Source: a virus. Taken from it: a stretch of DNA of 24,952 nt. Under the pieces are notes generated by a model, which had not been told where the DNA came from, searched no databases, and was given only the letters and a program-made list of their open reading frames with translations. The stretch is from positions 1 through 24,952 of IMG/VR virus record IMGVR_UViG_3300046785_000332. The stretch is one strand, 5' to 3'. How positions within the stretch are numbered: the stretch's first letter is position 1; the number at the start of each line of letters is the position of its first letter. The position numbers and the translations under genes are program-made. Below are positions 16,350 through 22,074 of the stretch, one piece after another.

Positions 16350-16686
16350 CAATATCGGTCTGCTTTTTGCTTTTCCTGCATAACTGCATACCTTCTTTGA
16401 TAAGATCTTCGCTATCATTACTTGACTTAGAAACCTTTCTTTTAGGGGATTCGGAGATATTTTTTAAATCACCTCCAGAAATAACTCTATTACCATTGCT
16501 CGCATCTATTTCGTACTCTAATTTAGATATAGATGGAATTTTTTCTACAACAATATCATCAACTTGAGAGTTGTCTACAGAAGCTTTTGATCCATCCATG
16601 CTGCTACCGCATGAAGGGCAAAATTTAGGAGAAGGAGATGTGTATTCTATTTTGTGACCACAGTTAGTGCAATAAACTATATTCAT
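16342..16686 (-). CDS. Zinc-ribbon protein next to the sigma factor
   Basis: A 114-residue protein. Its first 30 residues form a zinc ribbon with four cysteines (C6, C9, C23, C26: YCTNCGHK and FCPSCGSS). The rest is Ser/Asp/Lys-rich, probably disordered (residues 31-100), ending in a short charged segment. Zinc ribbons like this occur in proteins that contact RNA polymerase or nucleic acid, but also in many unrelated small proteins. It overlaps the sigma factor gene by 8 bases and is expressed with it, so a joint role in transcription is possible. No ribosome binding site is visible before the ATG, only an AT-rich run. Confidence 0.75.
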   Translation of the reverse strand: MNIVYCTNCGHKIEYTSPSPKFCPSCGSSMDGSKASVDNSQVDDIVVEKIPSISKLEYEIDASNGNRVISGGDLKNISESPKRKVSKSSNDSEDLIKEGMQLCRKSKKQTDIDD

Positions 16687-16719
16687 AGTTAATTATATAA
16701 TTAATTAAATAAAATTCAA

Positions 16720-17286
16720 CTAATCTCCAAGATAGCCGCTGATAATTCGAGCCTGATTCTTAAGTAATTCGAACATGTCTTGATCGCAATCTACAGTATG
16801 TTTTACATAATCAATTCCCAAAATTCCTATAATCTTACCATTCAATAACTTAATTGGAACGCAAGATATACTTTTAATACCCTTATTATGCATTTTTTCC
16901 TTGAATAAAGGGTCTGGTATTTTTTCTGTGTTAGAGTAACATATACCACCCTCTTCAATTAATTCTTTAATAAAAAAGTTATAATTCGAAACTCTTAAAT
17001 TCTGCTCTGCAGACGCTTCGCAACTTATTCCTTCTTCAACGATCTCATATGTGTTACTAAATTTTTGTTGCGAATTGCCACTATAATAATAGTCTCCATT
17101 ATGAAATTCATAGACGTAGCATCTATCAGAATCTGTCTCGGCAATAAGGTATGAAAGAGCAGTATAAATATTATCGTTGCGATTTATATCCTTAGGCAGG
17201 GGATCTTTTTTTGATTTTAATCTATGCGTGAGATAAATACCCGCCAGGGTAGTTACCGCTCCTATAATTGCTGAGATAAGTTCCAT
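16720..17286 (-). CDS. Membrane-anchored GAF-domain protein
   Basis: A 188-residue protein. Residues 3-20 (LISAIIGAVTTLAGIYLT) form one membrane helix followed by a positive stretch (HRLKSKK), which predicts a cytoplasmic C-terminal domain. Residues about 38-182 fit a GAF domain: RCYVYEFHNGDYYYSG, NFFIKELIEEGGICY, KSISCVPIKLLNGKIIGILG and a closing helix. GAF domains bind small ligands such as cyclic nucleotides or tetrapyrroles, or serve as dimerisation units. No output domain follows, so the protein may sense or tether. I chose the ATG at 17286; a TTG at 17307, directly after the PhoH stop, would add seven residues. Coupling to PhoH translation is likely. Confidence 0.75.
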   Translation of the reverse strand: MELISAIIGAVTTLAGIYLTHRLKSKKDPLPKDINRNDNIYTALSYLIAETDSDRCYVYEFHNGDYYYSGNSQQKFSNTYEIVEEGISCEASAEQNLRVSNYNFFIKELIEEGGICYSNTEKIPDPLFKEKMHNKGIKSISCVPIKLLNGKIIGILGIDYVKHTVDCDQDMFELLKNQARIISGYLGD

Positions 17287-17307
17287 CGTATACAAAGATA
17301 TACACAA

Positions 17308-18036
17308 TTATTTTTTATTTTCAAGTTTTCCAATTATAAATTTAAGCAATTCATCTCGCATGATGTCATCTTTTGTAAATCGAAAGCAGTGAATGCCTTT
17401 CAATTTACTGTCTTCGTCATTAAATAAATCGTACATCGGTCCGAATCCGCTTTTTCCATTAATGTCGCTCTGCATAAAATCTCCACATATAAATAATTTA
17501 CTATTTTTACCGAGTCTAGTTACTAGAGTAGTCAGCTCTTTAAATGTAAAGTTCTGCGCTTCATCAGCCACAACTATTTTGTCTATCCAATTAGCGCCTC
17601 TAAGGAAATTAATGGGCAACGCATCTACCCTTTCATCCATTAGTTCTTTCATCACCGAGGGAGCTGTATTTTTAGCTGGTAACATTTCATCTAATTTGTC
17701 TTTTAAGGGAGCTATATATGGATTAAATTTATCTGCAATATCGCCTGGCAAAGCGCCAAGCCCTTTATCAGCACTTTCAATTACAGTTCTAATATACATT
17801 AAATCATAATCATTATTATTGCTTAAATGCCTTAATGCGGAATAGACAGCCATATAAGTTTTTGAGCTGCCTGCTGGTCCGCATATAAACATTATGCGCG
17901 TATCTTGATCTAAAGAAAGAGATAGAAACTCCTTTTGTCTTTCAGTTAATTTTTTATTCTCAACCTTAAAACCTGGGCTAGCTAATTGAGGTATTTTAAA
18001 CGCCTCTTCTTTTTTCGTAGTTTTTTTACGTGGCAT
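17308..18036 (-). CDS. phoH: PhoH-like ATPase
   Basis: A 242-residue P-loop ATPase. Walker A is GPAGSSKT (residues 53-60) and Walker B lies in KIVVADEAQNF, followed by the LFICGDFMQSD sensor region typical of PhoH and related helicase-like ATPases. The first 20 residues are basic and probably disordered. PhoH genes are very common in phages of marine bacteria, where their function is still not established; roles in phosphate stress or RNA handling have been suggested for the family. It is the first gene of the long minus-strand run, transcribed away from the gene at 18076. GTGTAA lies 16 bases before its ATG. Confidence 0.92.
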   Translation of the reverse strand: MPRKKTTKKEEAFKIPQLASPGFKVENKKLTERQKEFLSLSLDQDTRIMFICGPAGSSKTYMAVYSALRHLSNNNDYDLMYIRTVIESADKGLGALPGDIADKFNPYIAPLKDKLDEMLPAKNTAPSVMKELMDERVDALPINFLRGANWIDKIVVADEAQNFTFKELTTLVTRLGKNSKLFICGDFMQSDINGKSGFGPMYDLFNDEDSKLKGIHCFRFTKDDIMRDELLKFIIGKLENKK

Positions 18037-18052
18037 GTTATTTAAATATATT

Positions 18053-18066
18053 TTACACTAGTGTAA
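18053..18066. promoter_or_regulatory. 14-bp perfect palindrome in the divergent phoH/18076 junction
   Basis: TTACACTAGTGTAA reads the same on both strands and sits between the two divergent starts. It equals two head-to-head GTGTAA motifs, 16 bases before phoH and 9 bases before the gene at 18076. It could be a bidirectional promoter core or an operator. Confidence 0.6.
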
Positions 18067-18075
18067 TTAATTATA

Positions 18076-18264
18076 ATGAATAAATTTCAAATTTTCCAAA
18101 GATTATGCGAGCACTTAGGTCCGCGTGATGCGGCTATGTGGTTAGGAGAACCAAATAAGAAGTTAAAAGGAGCTTATCCTGCAGACTACATAAAATCTGG
18201 GAACCTTAAGCCATTAATTAAAATAATAGAAAAAGAATTCCCATGTTTGACCAAGGGGAAATAA
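18076..18264 (+). CDS. Stand-alone domain like the MbcA/ParS/Xre toxin-binding domain
   Basis: A 62-residue protein. Residues 17-55 (RDAAMWLGEPNKKLKGAYPA, DYIKSGNLKPLIKIIEKEF) follow the pattern of the C-terminal toxin-binding domain of MbcA/ParS/Xre antitoxins (DUF2384): WL, PN, L, G, P, then a segment ending in a helix. The usual N-terminal DNA-binding domain is missing and no RES-type toxin gene lies beside it. It may be a virion-associated or regulatory protein using the fold, or an antitoxin against a host system. It overlaps the next gene by 22 bases and has no ribosome binding site, only GTGTAA nine bases upstream. The family call is by motif only. Confidence 0.55.
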   Translation: MNKFQIFQRLCEHLGPRDAAMWLGEPNKKLKGAYPADYIKSGNLKPLIKIIEKEFPCLTKGK

Positions 18265-19487
18265 AGTTTTCTGAAATTAGTGGTTTTTTAGAAAATAATT
18301 CTAAAAAAGTTAGTACATCCAGTATTGCTGGATGGAGCGCGCCATATAAGATGCCGAATGAACTTAACGATCAAGGTACATCTATTGGGTTACTGGCTCC
18401 TGAGGGAAGTACCTTCAAAACCTATCGGTTTTCTGAATTTAGAGGAATAGTTAAAGCAACACCTCCTAACATAACATCTGATTCAATTATTAATATTGAA
18501 ACTAATAGTAGAGAATTTAATTTTTCTTATCAAATTGTAGCTGATAATATGATTGGTGATATTAATTATCCATTTTTATATATTGCTATTAATTATCCTG
18601 CTGGTCTTACATTTAATTCTAATACAGGATTATTGCAAGGTACTATTAATTTAGGTGATTTAGGTTATAGCGCTGGAGATGATATTGAAATAGCGTTTAC
18701 TGTTTTTGCTGATAATTACGCTGGAAGGGAAAGTATGGAAGTAACGGTCAATGTGGAATGGAATGAGCCGCCGACCATAACGGTTATTGGAAGCAGTTTT
18801 GTGCAAAATTTTAATGGAGTGCCCTATAATGATGCAGGCGCAACGGCAAACGATCCTGAAGACGGAGATTTAACCAGCTCAATAATTACAACAAGTAACG
18901 TGAATACTAATGTTAACGGAGTATATGAAGTATCTTATCAGGTAACTGATTCTGGTGGGTTGACATCATCTGTAAGTAGAACTGTAGTTGTTATTAATAA
19001 CCCTCCTGTTATTAGTTTGCTTGGTAGCCCTATAGTCAATGCACCTCAAGGATCGACTTATATTGATGCAGGTGCAGTTGCGTTTGATAAAGACGATGGT
19101 GATATTACAAACAGAATAACTATAGAAAATACAGTAGATACATCTATATTAAATAATTATTCAGTTGTTTATAGCGTGACTGATTTTGATGGAGGTTTTA
19201 GTACAGTATCTAGATCTGTTAATGTTTTTAATATATGTTCTATAGCCCAAGAAAATGGTGATAGCCTTAATGCAGAAGATAATCAAACGATAGATGTTGA
19301 ATTGTGTCCTGATTTCTGTAGCTTACTACAAGAAGATGAATTTCCAATTTATACTGAAGATGGAGTATATTTAGATATAGAAACTTGCGGCGAATCAATT
19401 GAAATAGACTTATGCAGCTTACTTAGAGAAAATGGGACTCAAATAAACACAGAGGGCGGAGAAACTTTAGAGGTAGAAATATGCTGA
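18243..19487 (+). CDS. Tail/adhesin-type protein with Ig-like repeats and Cys-bounded C-terminal repeats
   Basis: A 414-residue protein. Residues 1-70 resemble the N-terminal docking region of phage tail proteins (IKFSEI). Residues 75-172 look like an Ig-like fold of the He_PIG type (YPAGLTFNSNTGLLQGTINL). Two DUF5011-type surface Ig-like domains follow at 177-251 and 255-329 (PPTITVIGS, YNDAGATANDPEDGDLT; PPVISLLGS, YIDAGAVAFDKDDGDIT). The C-terminus is three 24-residue repeats that each begin and end with Cys (332-355, 359-382, 391-414; pattern CSLLxExG, TEDG, LDxExC), the last Cys being the final residue. Such Ig-like modules on virions usually bind cell surfaces or stiffen fibres. The start lies inside the end of the preceding gene, so translation is probably coupled. 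Confidence 0.8.
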   Translation: MFDQGEIKFSEISGFLENNSKKVSTSSIAGWSAPYKMPNELNDQGTSIGLLAPEGSTFKTYRFSEFRGIVKATPPNITSDSIINIETNSREFNFSYQIVADNMIGDINYPFLYIAINYPAGLTFNSNTGLLQGTINLGDLGYSAGDDIEIAFTVFADNYAGRESMEVTVNVEWNEPPTITVIGSSFVQNFNGVPYNDAGATANDPEDGDLTSSIITTSNVNTNVNGVYEVSYQVTDSGGLTSSVSRTVVVINNPPVISLLGSPIVNAPQGSTYIDAGAVAFDKDDGDITNRITIENTVDTSILNNYSVVYSVTDFDGGFSTVSRSVNVFNICSIAQENGDSLNAEDNQTIDVELCPDFCSLLQEDEFPIYTEDGVYLDIETCGESIEIDLCSLLRENGTQINTEGGETLEVEIC

Positions 19488-19492
19488 AAGTA

Positions 19493-19498
19493 GTGTAA
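19493..19498 (+). promoter_or_regulatory. GTGTAA motif 8 bases before the start at 19507
   Basis: The sequence reads AGTAGTGTAAACCATATTATG, just after the stop of the adhesin-type gene, with no Shine-Dalgarno sequence. Confidence 0.45.
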
Positions 19499-19506
19499 AC
19501 CATATT

Positions 19507-20103
19507 ATGGGTACTAAAATATCAGAACTTTTAACAGCGTCAGGATCAGACATTAATTCTTACTCCAGAGTTCCTGTAATTGTTGGAGACGGAACCACAA
19601 TGGCAACAAAGTCAATTGAGCCAAAATATCTTGGAGGTCAATTATTAGGAGTTAGACAGGCTATTTTCGATGATGATTCTGTCATAGGTGGATCTGGCGA
19701 AGGGACTACAGGAGATCTGAATACAGTTGACGCTTTAACTTTGTATTCTGGTGATTATATTTTAGATTGGGATATCAACTTAAACCAGTCGGCAACTGGA
19801 AGCGGAGTATTCTCTGGGGATGCAAATATAGCATTTACAGGAGCTGGAGTGAGTCCAACTTGGGAAAAAGTGCAAAATTTTCATATCTATCATAGCGGCG
19901 AACCCGAAGACTATTATAAAAACAAATCAATTCACTTAACTCATGCTTTAGACTTGAATACTGGTTCTGGTGATTTTGTATTCCAAGTAAATGTTGACTT
20001 ACCTGACTCAGGATTAAATGTTCACGACTTTACTGTTAAAGTCACAAGTTGTGCAGATGTTGCTGGAGTTTCTTCTGCAGCATTCCCCACAGGTTCTGTA
20101 TAA
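19507..20103 (+). CDS. Tail protein with shared N-terminal docking motif
   Basis: A 198-residue protein. Residues 1-45 (KISELLTASGSDINSYSRVP, then GDGTTMATKSIEPKYLG) share the docking motif of the tail proteins at 448 and 1815. The rest is beta-rich (YILDWDINLNQSATGSGVFS, FVFQVNVDLPDSGLNVHDF) with no recognisable domain; it has one Cys near the end. The gene ends two bases from the oppositely oriented oxygenase gene. Its place after the Ig-like protein and the shared N-terminus suggest another small tail spike or decoration protein. Confidence 0.72.
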   Translation: MGTKISELLTASGSDINSYSRVPVIVGDGTTMATKSIEPKYLGGQLLGVRQAIFDDDSVIGGSGEGTTGDLNTVDALTLYSGDYILDWDINLNQSATGSGVFSGDANIAFTGAGVSPTWEKVQNFHIYHSGEPEDYYKNKSIHLTHALDLNTGSGDFVFQVNVDLPDSGLNVHDFTVKVTSCADVAGVSSAAFPTGSV

Positions 20104-20105
20104 TA

Positions 20106-20693
20106 TTATAATTTATTTTTTTTAAACTCTAAATATAAAATTATTCTATCTTTTTTTCCTGCGTTTATAGCAAAATGAGGATAGGCTCCGTTAAATATTA
20201 CATAATTGCCAGTTTTATGTTCAAAAAAATCTCCATTAACGCAAAGATATGATTGCATCGGCTCTGGCGCGTCAAGAGAGATGTGCATTTGCGCCAATTT
20301 TTCTGTAACCATTTCTGGATGAGTGTGAGTTCCTAATATTGATTCACCTTTTAGTATGTTTAGTGCCGCAACTTTTATTCCTTTTATTTTTTTTAATAAC
20401 TTTATAGTTTTTGGCATATTACTGTGCGGTACTTCTTTATCATGAATAATTAATCCATATTGAATCCAGCTTTTATTTACCTCGCCTTTGTTATTCCACC
20501 CATCAACCCATCCATTTTTTTTATTTAATTTAATTTTTTTTAATATTTCTTCAGCTACAACTTCATGATCTTTATTAACTCTATTTATATTTAAGTTATA
20601 ATTGTCGAGGCGCGAAGATTCCTCTTTAATAGTTTTCCAATTTTCGACTAACTCAGTTAATTGAGGGAAATCACTAAGTTCGTAAAAAGACAT
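20106..20693 (-). CDS. Aspartyl/asparaginyl beta-hydroxylase-like 2-oxoglutarate oxygenase
   Basis: A 195-residue oxygenase. It shows ALNILKGESILGTHTHPEMV (H123, H125), QMHISLDAP (H137), a Gly-containing turn (GNYVIFNGAYPHFAIN, with H173) and KKDRIILYLEF (R183). In the AspH family iron is held by two histidines and Arg ten residues after the second one binds 2-oxoglutarate; H173 and R183 have that spacing. It should hydroxylate Asp or Asn side chains or act on a similar group, target unknown. The start is the ATG at 20693, overlapping the previous stop as TAATG. An in-frame ATG ten codons upstream lies inside the neighbouring gene. It is only distantly similar to the prolyl-hydroxylase-like protein at 14010. 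Confidence 0.8.
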   Translation of the reverse strand: MSFYELSDFPQLTELVENWKTIKEESSRLDNYNLNINRVNKDHEVVAEEILKKIKLNKKNGWVDGWNNKGEVNKSWIQYGLIIHDKEVPHSNMPKTIKLLKKIKGIKVAALNILKGESILGTHTHPEMVTEKLAQMHISLDAPEPMQSYLCVNGDFFEHKTGNYVIFNGAYPHFAINAGKKDRIILYLEFKKNKL

Positions 20694-20887
20694 TAAAGTT
20701 TGTCGTAATCTGCTTTGCTGCAAAATTTTGTTAATTTAGTTCCATCTTCATCCACGGCTTTAAGCGCATAACGCTTAGATGTCTTCCCTCCCTTAGTAAC
20801 CATTTGATAAGTTTTCTTTTTGACTAGTTCGGCGGCTATCTGAACTTTAGTCTTCTTTTTTACATTATAAAACTCAACTTTTTTCAT
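20693..20887 (-). CDS. Small basic protein of unknown function
   Basis: A 64-residue Lys-rich protein (MKKVEFYNVKKKTKVQIAAE, then KKTYQMVTKGGKTSKRYALK). I do not recognise it. Its size, charge and central turn resemble small phage DNA-binding or capsid-associated proteins, but no motif decides this. It starts the two-gene unit with the AspH-like oxygenase, whose start overlaps its stop as TAATG. Speculatively it could be a partner or substrate of that enzyme. Confidence 0.65.
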   Translation of the reverse strand: MKKVEFYNVKKKTKVQIAAELVKKKTYQMVTKGGKTSKRYALKAVDEDGTKLTKFCSKADYDKL

Positions 20888-20895
20888 ACTTTGCT

Positions 20896-20901
20896 TTACA
20901 C
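20896..20901 (-). promoter_or_regulatory. GTGTAA motif 8 bases before the start at 20887
   Basis: On the minus strand the sequence reads TTGGTGTAAAGCAAAGTATG. AAAG lies just before the ATG, but no good Shine-Dalgarno sequence is at the right spacing. Confidence 0.45.
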
Positions 20902-20985
20902 CAAATAGGGGTCGGTTATTTTTTTATTCAAGCAAATAATTTAAAATATTTTAAACAATGCAAATATTGAAAAATAGTACCCCCC

Positions 20986-21020
20986 ACCACTTTGTCAGAA
21001 AGTGGCTAGTGGTTTTTTTT
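20986..21020 (+). terminator. Hairpin with T-run in the junction between modules
   Basis: ACCACT pairs with AGTGGT directly before a run of T (21013-21020). Alternatively CCACTTT pairs with AAAGTGG around GTCAG. It reads as a plus-strand terminator although no plus-strand gene ends just upstream, so it may stop read-through from 18076-20103. Confidence 0.45.
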
Positions 21021-21050
21021 GGAAAATGGGGTGGGTTAGTATGCGAGCAA

Positions 21051-21069
21051 GGCGGGGAGGGGGGAGGGG
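21051..21069 (+). other. G-rich run, possible G-quadruplex
   Basis: GGCGGGGAGGGGGGAGGGG has runs of 2, 4, 6 and 4 G separated by single bases, enough for a four-stranded G structure. TGGGGTGGG lies just upstream at 21027-21035. The run begins three bases after the end of the minus-strand gene at 21072 and is out of character for this AT-rich genome. Confidence 0.55.
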
Positions 21070-21071
21070 TG

Positions 21072-21305
21072 CTATGCCACACCCTCCTCCAACAAGAGAA
21101 CCTTTGTCTTGCCTTCGACTTGTCTCGATATGTTCTTGAGTCTTGTCAAGTTAGCTTGAATGAATGACTCGCTAACGAAGTACGAGTTTGGTTTAAGCAT
21201 CCAATTCTTAGGGTCGATCAAGGCAAACAGGACTTGCCCTGCTTGCCCGAACATAACCCAACGGAATGATGTTTCGGCTTTGTTGCGTTTAGGTAACTGC
21301 TTCAT
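21072..21305 (-). CDS. Small protein of unknown function
   Basis: A 77-residue basic protein (KQLPKRNKAETSFRWVMFGQ, then FVSESFIQANLTRLKNISRQ) that I do not recognise. Residues 15-30 are hydrophobic and aromatic but too mixed for a sure membrane helix. Its start overlaps the stop of the gene upstream as ATGA, so it is the second gene of a two-gene unit driven from the promoter at 21598-21626. Codon use is richer in G and C than in the virion genes. Confidence 0.6.
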   Translation of the reverse strand: MKQLPKRNKAETSFRWVMFGQAGQVLFALIDPKNWMLKPNSYFVSESFIQANLTRLKNISRQVEGKTKVLLLEEGVA

Positions 21306-21589
21306 TCTCCGAAGATCTCACGCATTGCAGGACTGAGAGAAGCCATGTCAACCTCGTTCTCATCCATGTCATAATCGACATCATCCTTGTCATGCTCGAC
21401 TGACTCAAGAGAAGCGTGTTCTTCCTTGATGTCATTATCACTTGCTTGAAGCAAACCATGATTGACTACAAGCTCTTCCGCTTGAATCTCTTCTTGTAGT
21501 TCTTCTTGCAATGATGCAAATCTAGGAGCGAGGCGGTAACCTTGCTTGGCGTTTTCTACTGCTAAACGAATTCTTTCGATGTTATCCAT
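21302..21589 (-). CDS. Small acidic protein of unknown function, leaderless transcript predicted
   Basis: A 95-residue acidic protein. The first 40 residues form a likely helix (NIERIRLAVENAKQGYRLAP, then LQEELQEEIQAEE), followed by a strongly acidic stretch (HDKDDVDYDMDENEVD) and a short hydrophobic end (SLSPAMREIFGE). Such acidity can mimic DNA in phage anti-host proteins, but this one has no feature that shows it. The promoter leaves only about two bases of leader and no ribosome binding site. Confidence 0.68.
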   Translation of the reverse strand: MDNIERIRLAVENAKQGYRLAPRFASLQEELQEEIQAEELVVNHGLLQASDNDIKEEHASLESVEHDKDDVDYDMDENEVDMASLSPAMREIFGE

Positions 21590-21597
21590 AGTTATAT

Positions 21598-21626
21598 AAT
21601 CTAGTATAGTTGGGTTGTAATGTCAA
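21598..21626 (-). promoter_or_regulatory. Promoter TTGACA-N17-TAGATT for the 21589 gene
   Basis: TTGACA lies at 21626-21621 and TAGATT at 21603-21598. The -10 ends 8 bases before the ATG at 21589. The -35 overlaps the end of the upstream gene at 21623. Confidence 0.8.
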
Positions 21627-21799
21627 GCCTCAATGATTCTTTTTTTGTGATCAACCAAAAACTTTTGGTCATTCTCTTGTGCAAGAGTCTTGGCATAGTT
21701 GAATGCTTTGGTTCGTCCTTCGATCTCCTTGACGAACTTGCCGAAGGCGAAGATGTTCCAAAAGCGTGAAATGTTTTCGTTTTTCTCAATCTTAATCAT
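21623..21799 (-). CDS. Small protein paralogous to the partial gene at 24819
   Basis: A 58-residue protein that starts at ATG 21799 and ends at TGA 21623. Residues 12-42 (RFWNIFAFGKFVKEIEGRTK, AFNYAKTLAQE) align with the partial protein at the right edge (NWFDIRLFGKLVDNATSHAN, AMRIARKLSEQ): W, hydrophobic pair, FGK, V, then A, A and L. This shared pattern marks a family of small phage proteins of unknown function. The frame fits an ideal promoter just upstream, which settles it against overlapping frames. Confidence 0.75.
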   Translation of the reverse strand: MIKIEKNENISRFWNIFAFGKFVKEIEGRTKAFNYAKTLAQENDQKFLVDHKKRIIEA

Positions 21800-21805
21800 G
21801 CTCTA

Positions 21806-21834
21806 AATATAAGAAAATTTTCTGTAAAAGTCAA
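21806..21834 (-). promoter_or_regulatory. Promoter TTGACT-N17-TATATT for the 21799 gene
   Basis: TTGACT is at 21834-21829 and TATATT at 21811-21806. Six bases separate the -10 from the ATG, so the predicted first transcribed base is the A of the start codon. Confidence 0.85.
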
Positions 21835-21886
21835 GTGTTTTTAAAAAAAAATTAAAGTTTTTTTCATGTTGTTGTAAGTTGCTTAT

Positions 21887-21962
21887 AGTCATATAATTGT
21901 GCAATTGCCCTAGCAAAAGTAGAATTGTGCAATAAAATAGTTTAAAGTTTTTCTTGACTTTT
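21887..21962 (+). repeat. Upstream element, copy A
   Basis: It begins AGTCATATAATTG and runs gap-free alongside copies at 22851 and 23747, ending at the -35 of the promoter for 21989. It contains AATTGTGCAAT twice as a direct repeat (21895-21905 and 21923-21933). It may be an activator or repressor site. Confidence 0.75.
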
Positions 21963-21982
21963 AGTCATTTTGTTGCTATGTT
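21954..21982 (+). promoter_or_regulatory. Promoter TTGACT-N17-TATGTT for the 25-residue gene
   Basis: The -10 at 21977-21982 ends six bases before the ATG at 21989, predicting a leaderless transcript. Confidence 0.75.
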
Positions 21983-21988
21983 GTTTAT

Positions 21989-22066
21989 ATGATAAAGATT
22001 GATACAACACAACTAACTGAAAGAGAAAAGATTTTACTAGCATTTGTAATAGCTAAAAAAAAGTAA
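21989..22066 (+). CDS. 25-residue peptide gene with its own promoter
   Basis: ATG at 21989 to TAA at 22064 encodes 25 residues: a charged first half (MIKIDTTQLTEREK) and a hydrophobic stretch (ILLAFVIA) ending in KKK. The hydrophobic run is too short to cross a membrane alone but could sit on its surface. No ribosome binding site is present, yet the full promoter geometry of this region is. Alternatively the short frame is a leader for the gene at 22110. Confidence 0.5.
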   Translation: MIKIDTTQLTEREKILLAFVIAKKK

Positions 22067-22074
22067 AATAAAGT

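Noticed and set aside
18076-18264. A complete toxin-antitoxin system
   Set aside because: No RES-type toxin or DNA-binding half is next to the antitoxin-like domain. Only the domain itself is claimed.
20958-21167. Plus-strand open frame of 69 codons across the G-rich junction
   Set aside because: It crosses the hairpin and G-rich run, overlaps the end of the minus-strand gene at 21072, and has no promoter or ribosome binding site.
21601-21789. Minus-strand open frame of 62 codons
   Set aside because: A different frame (21623-21799) has a perfect promoter, a sensible composition and a paralogue at 24819. This frame is Ser/Arg-rich and unsupported.
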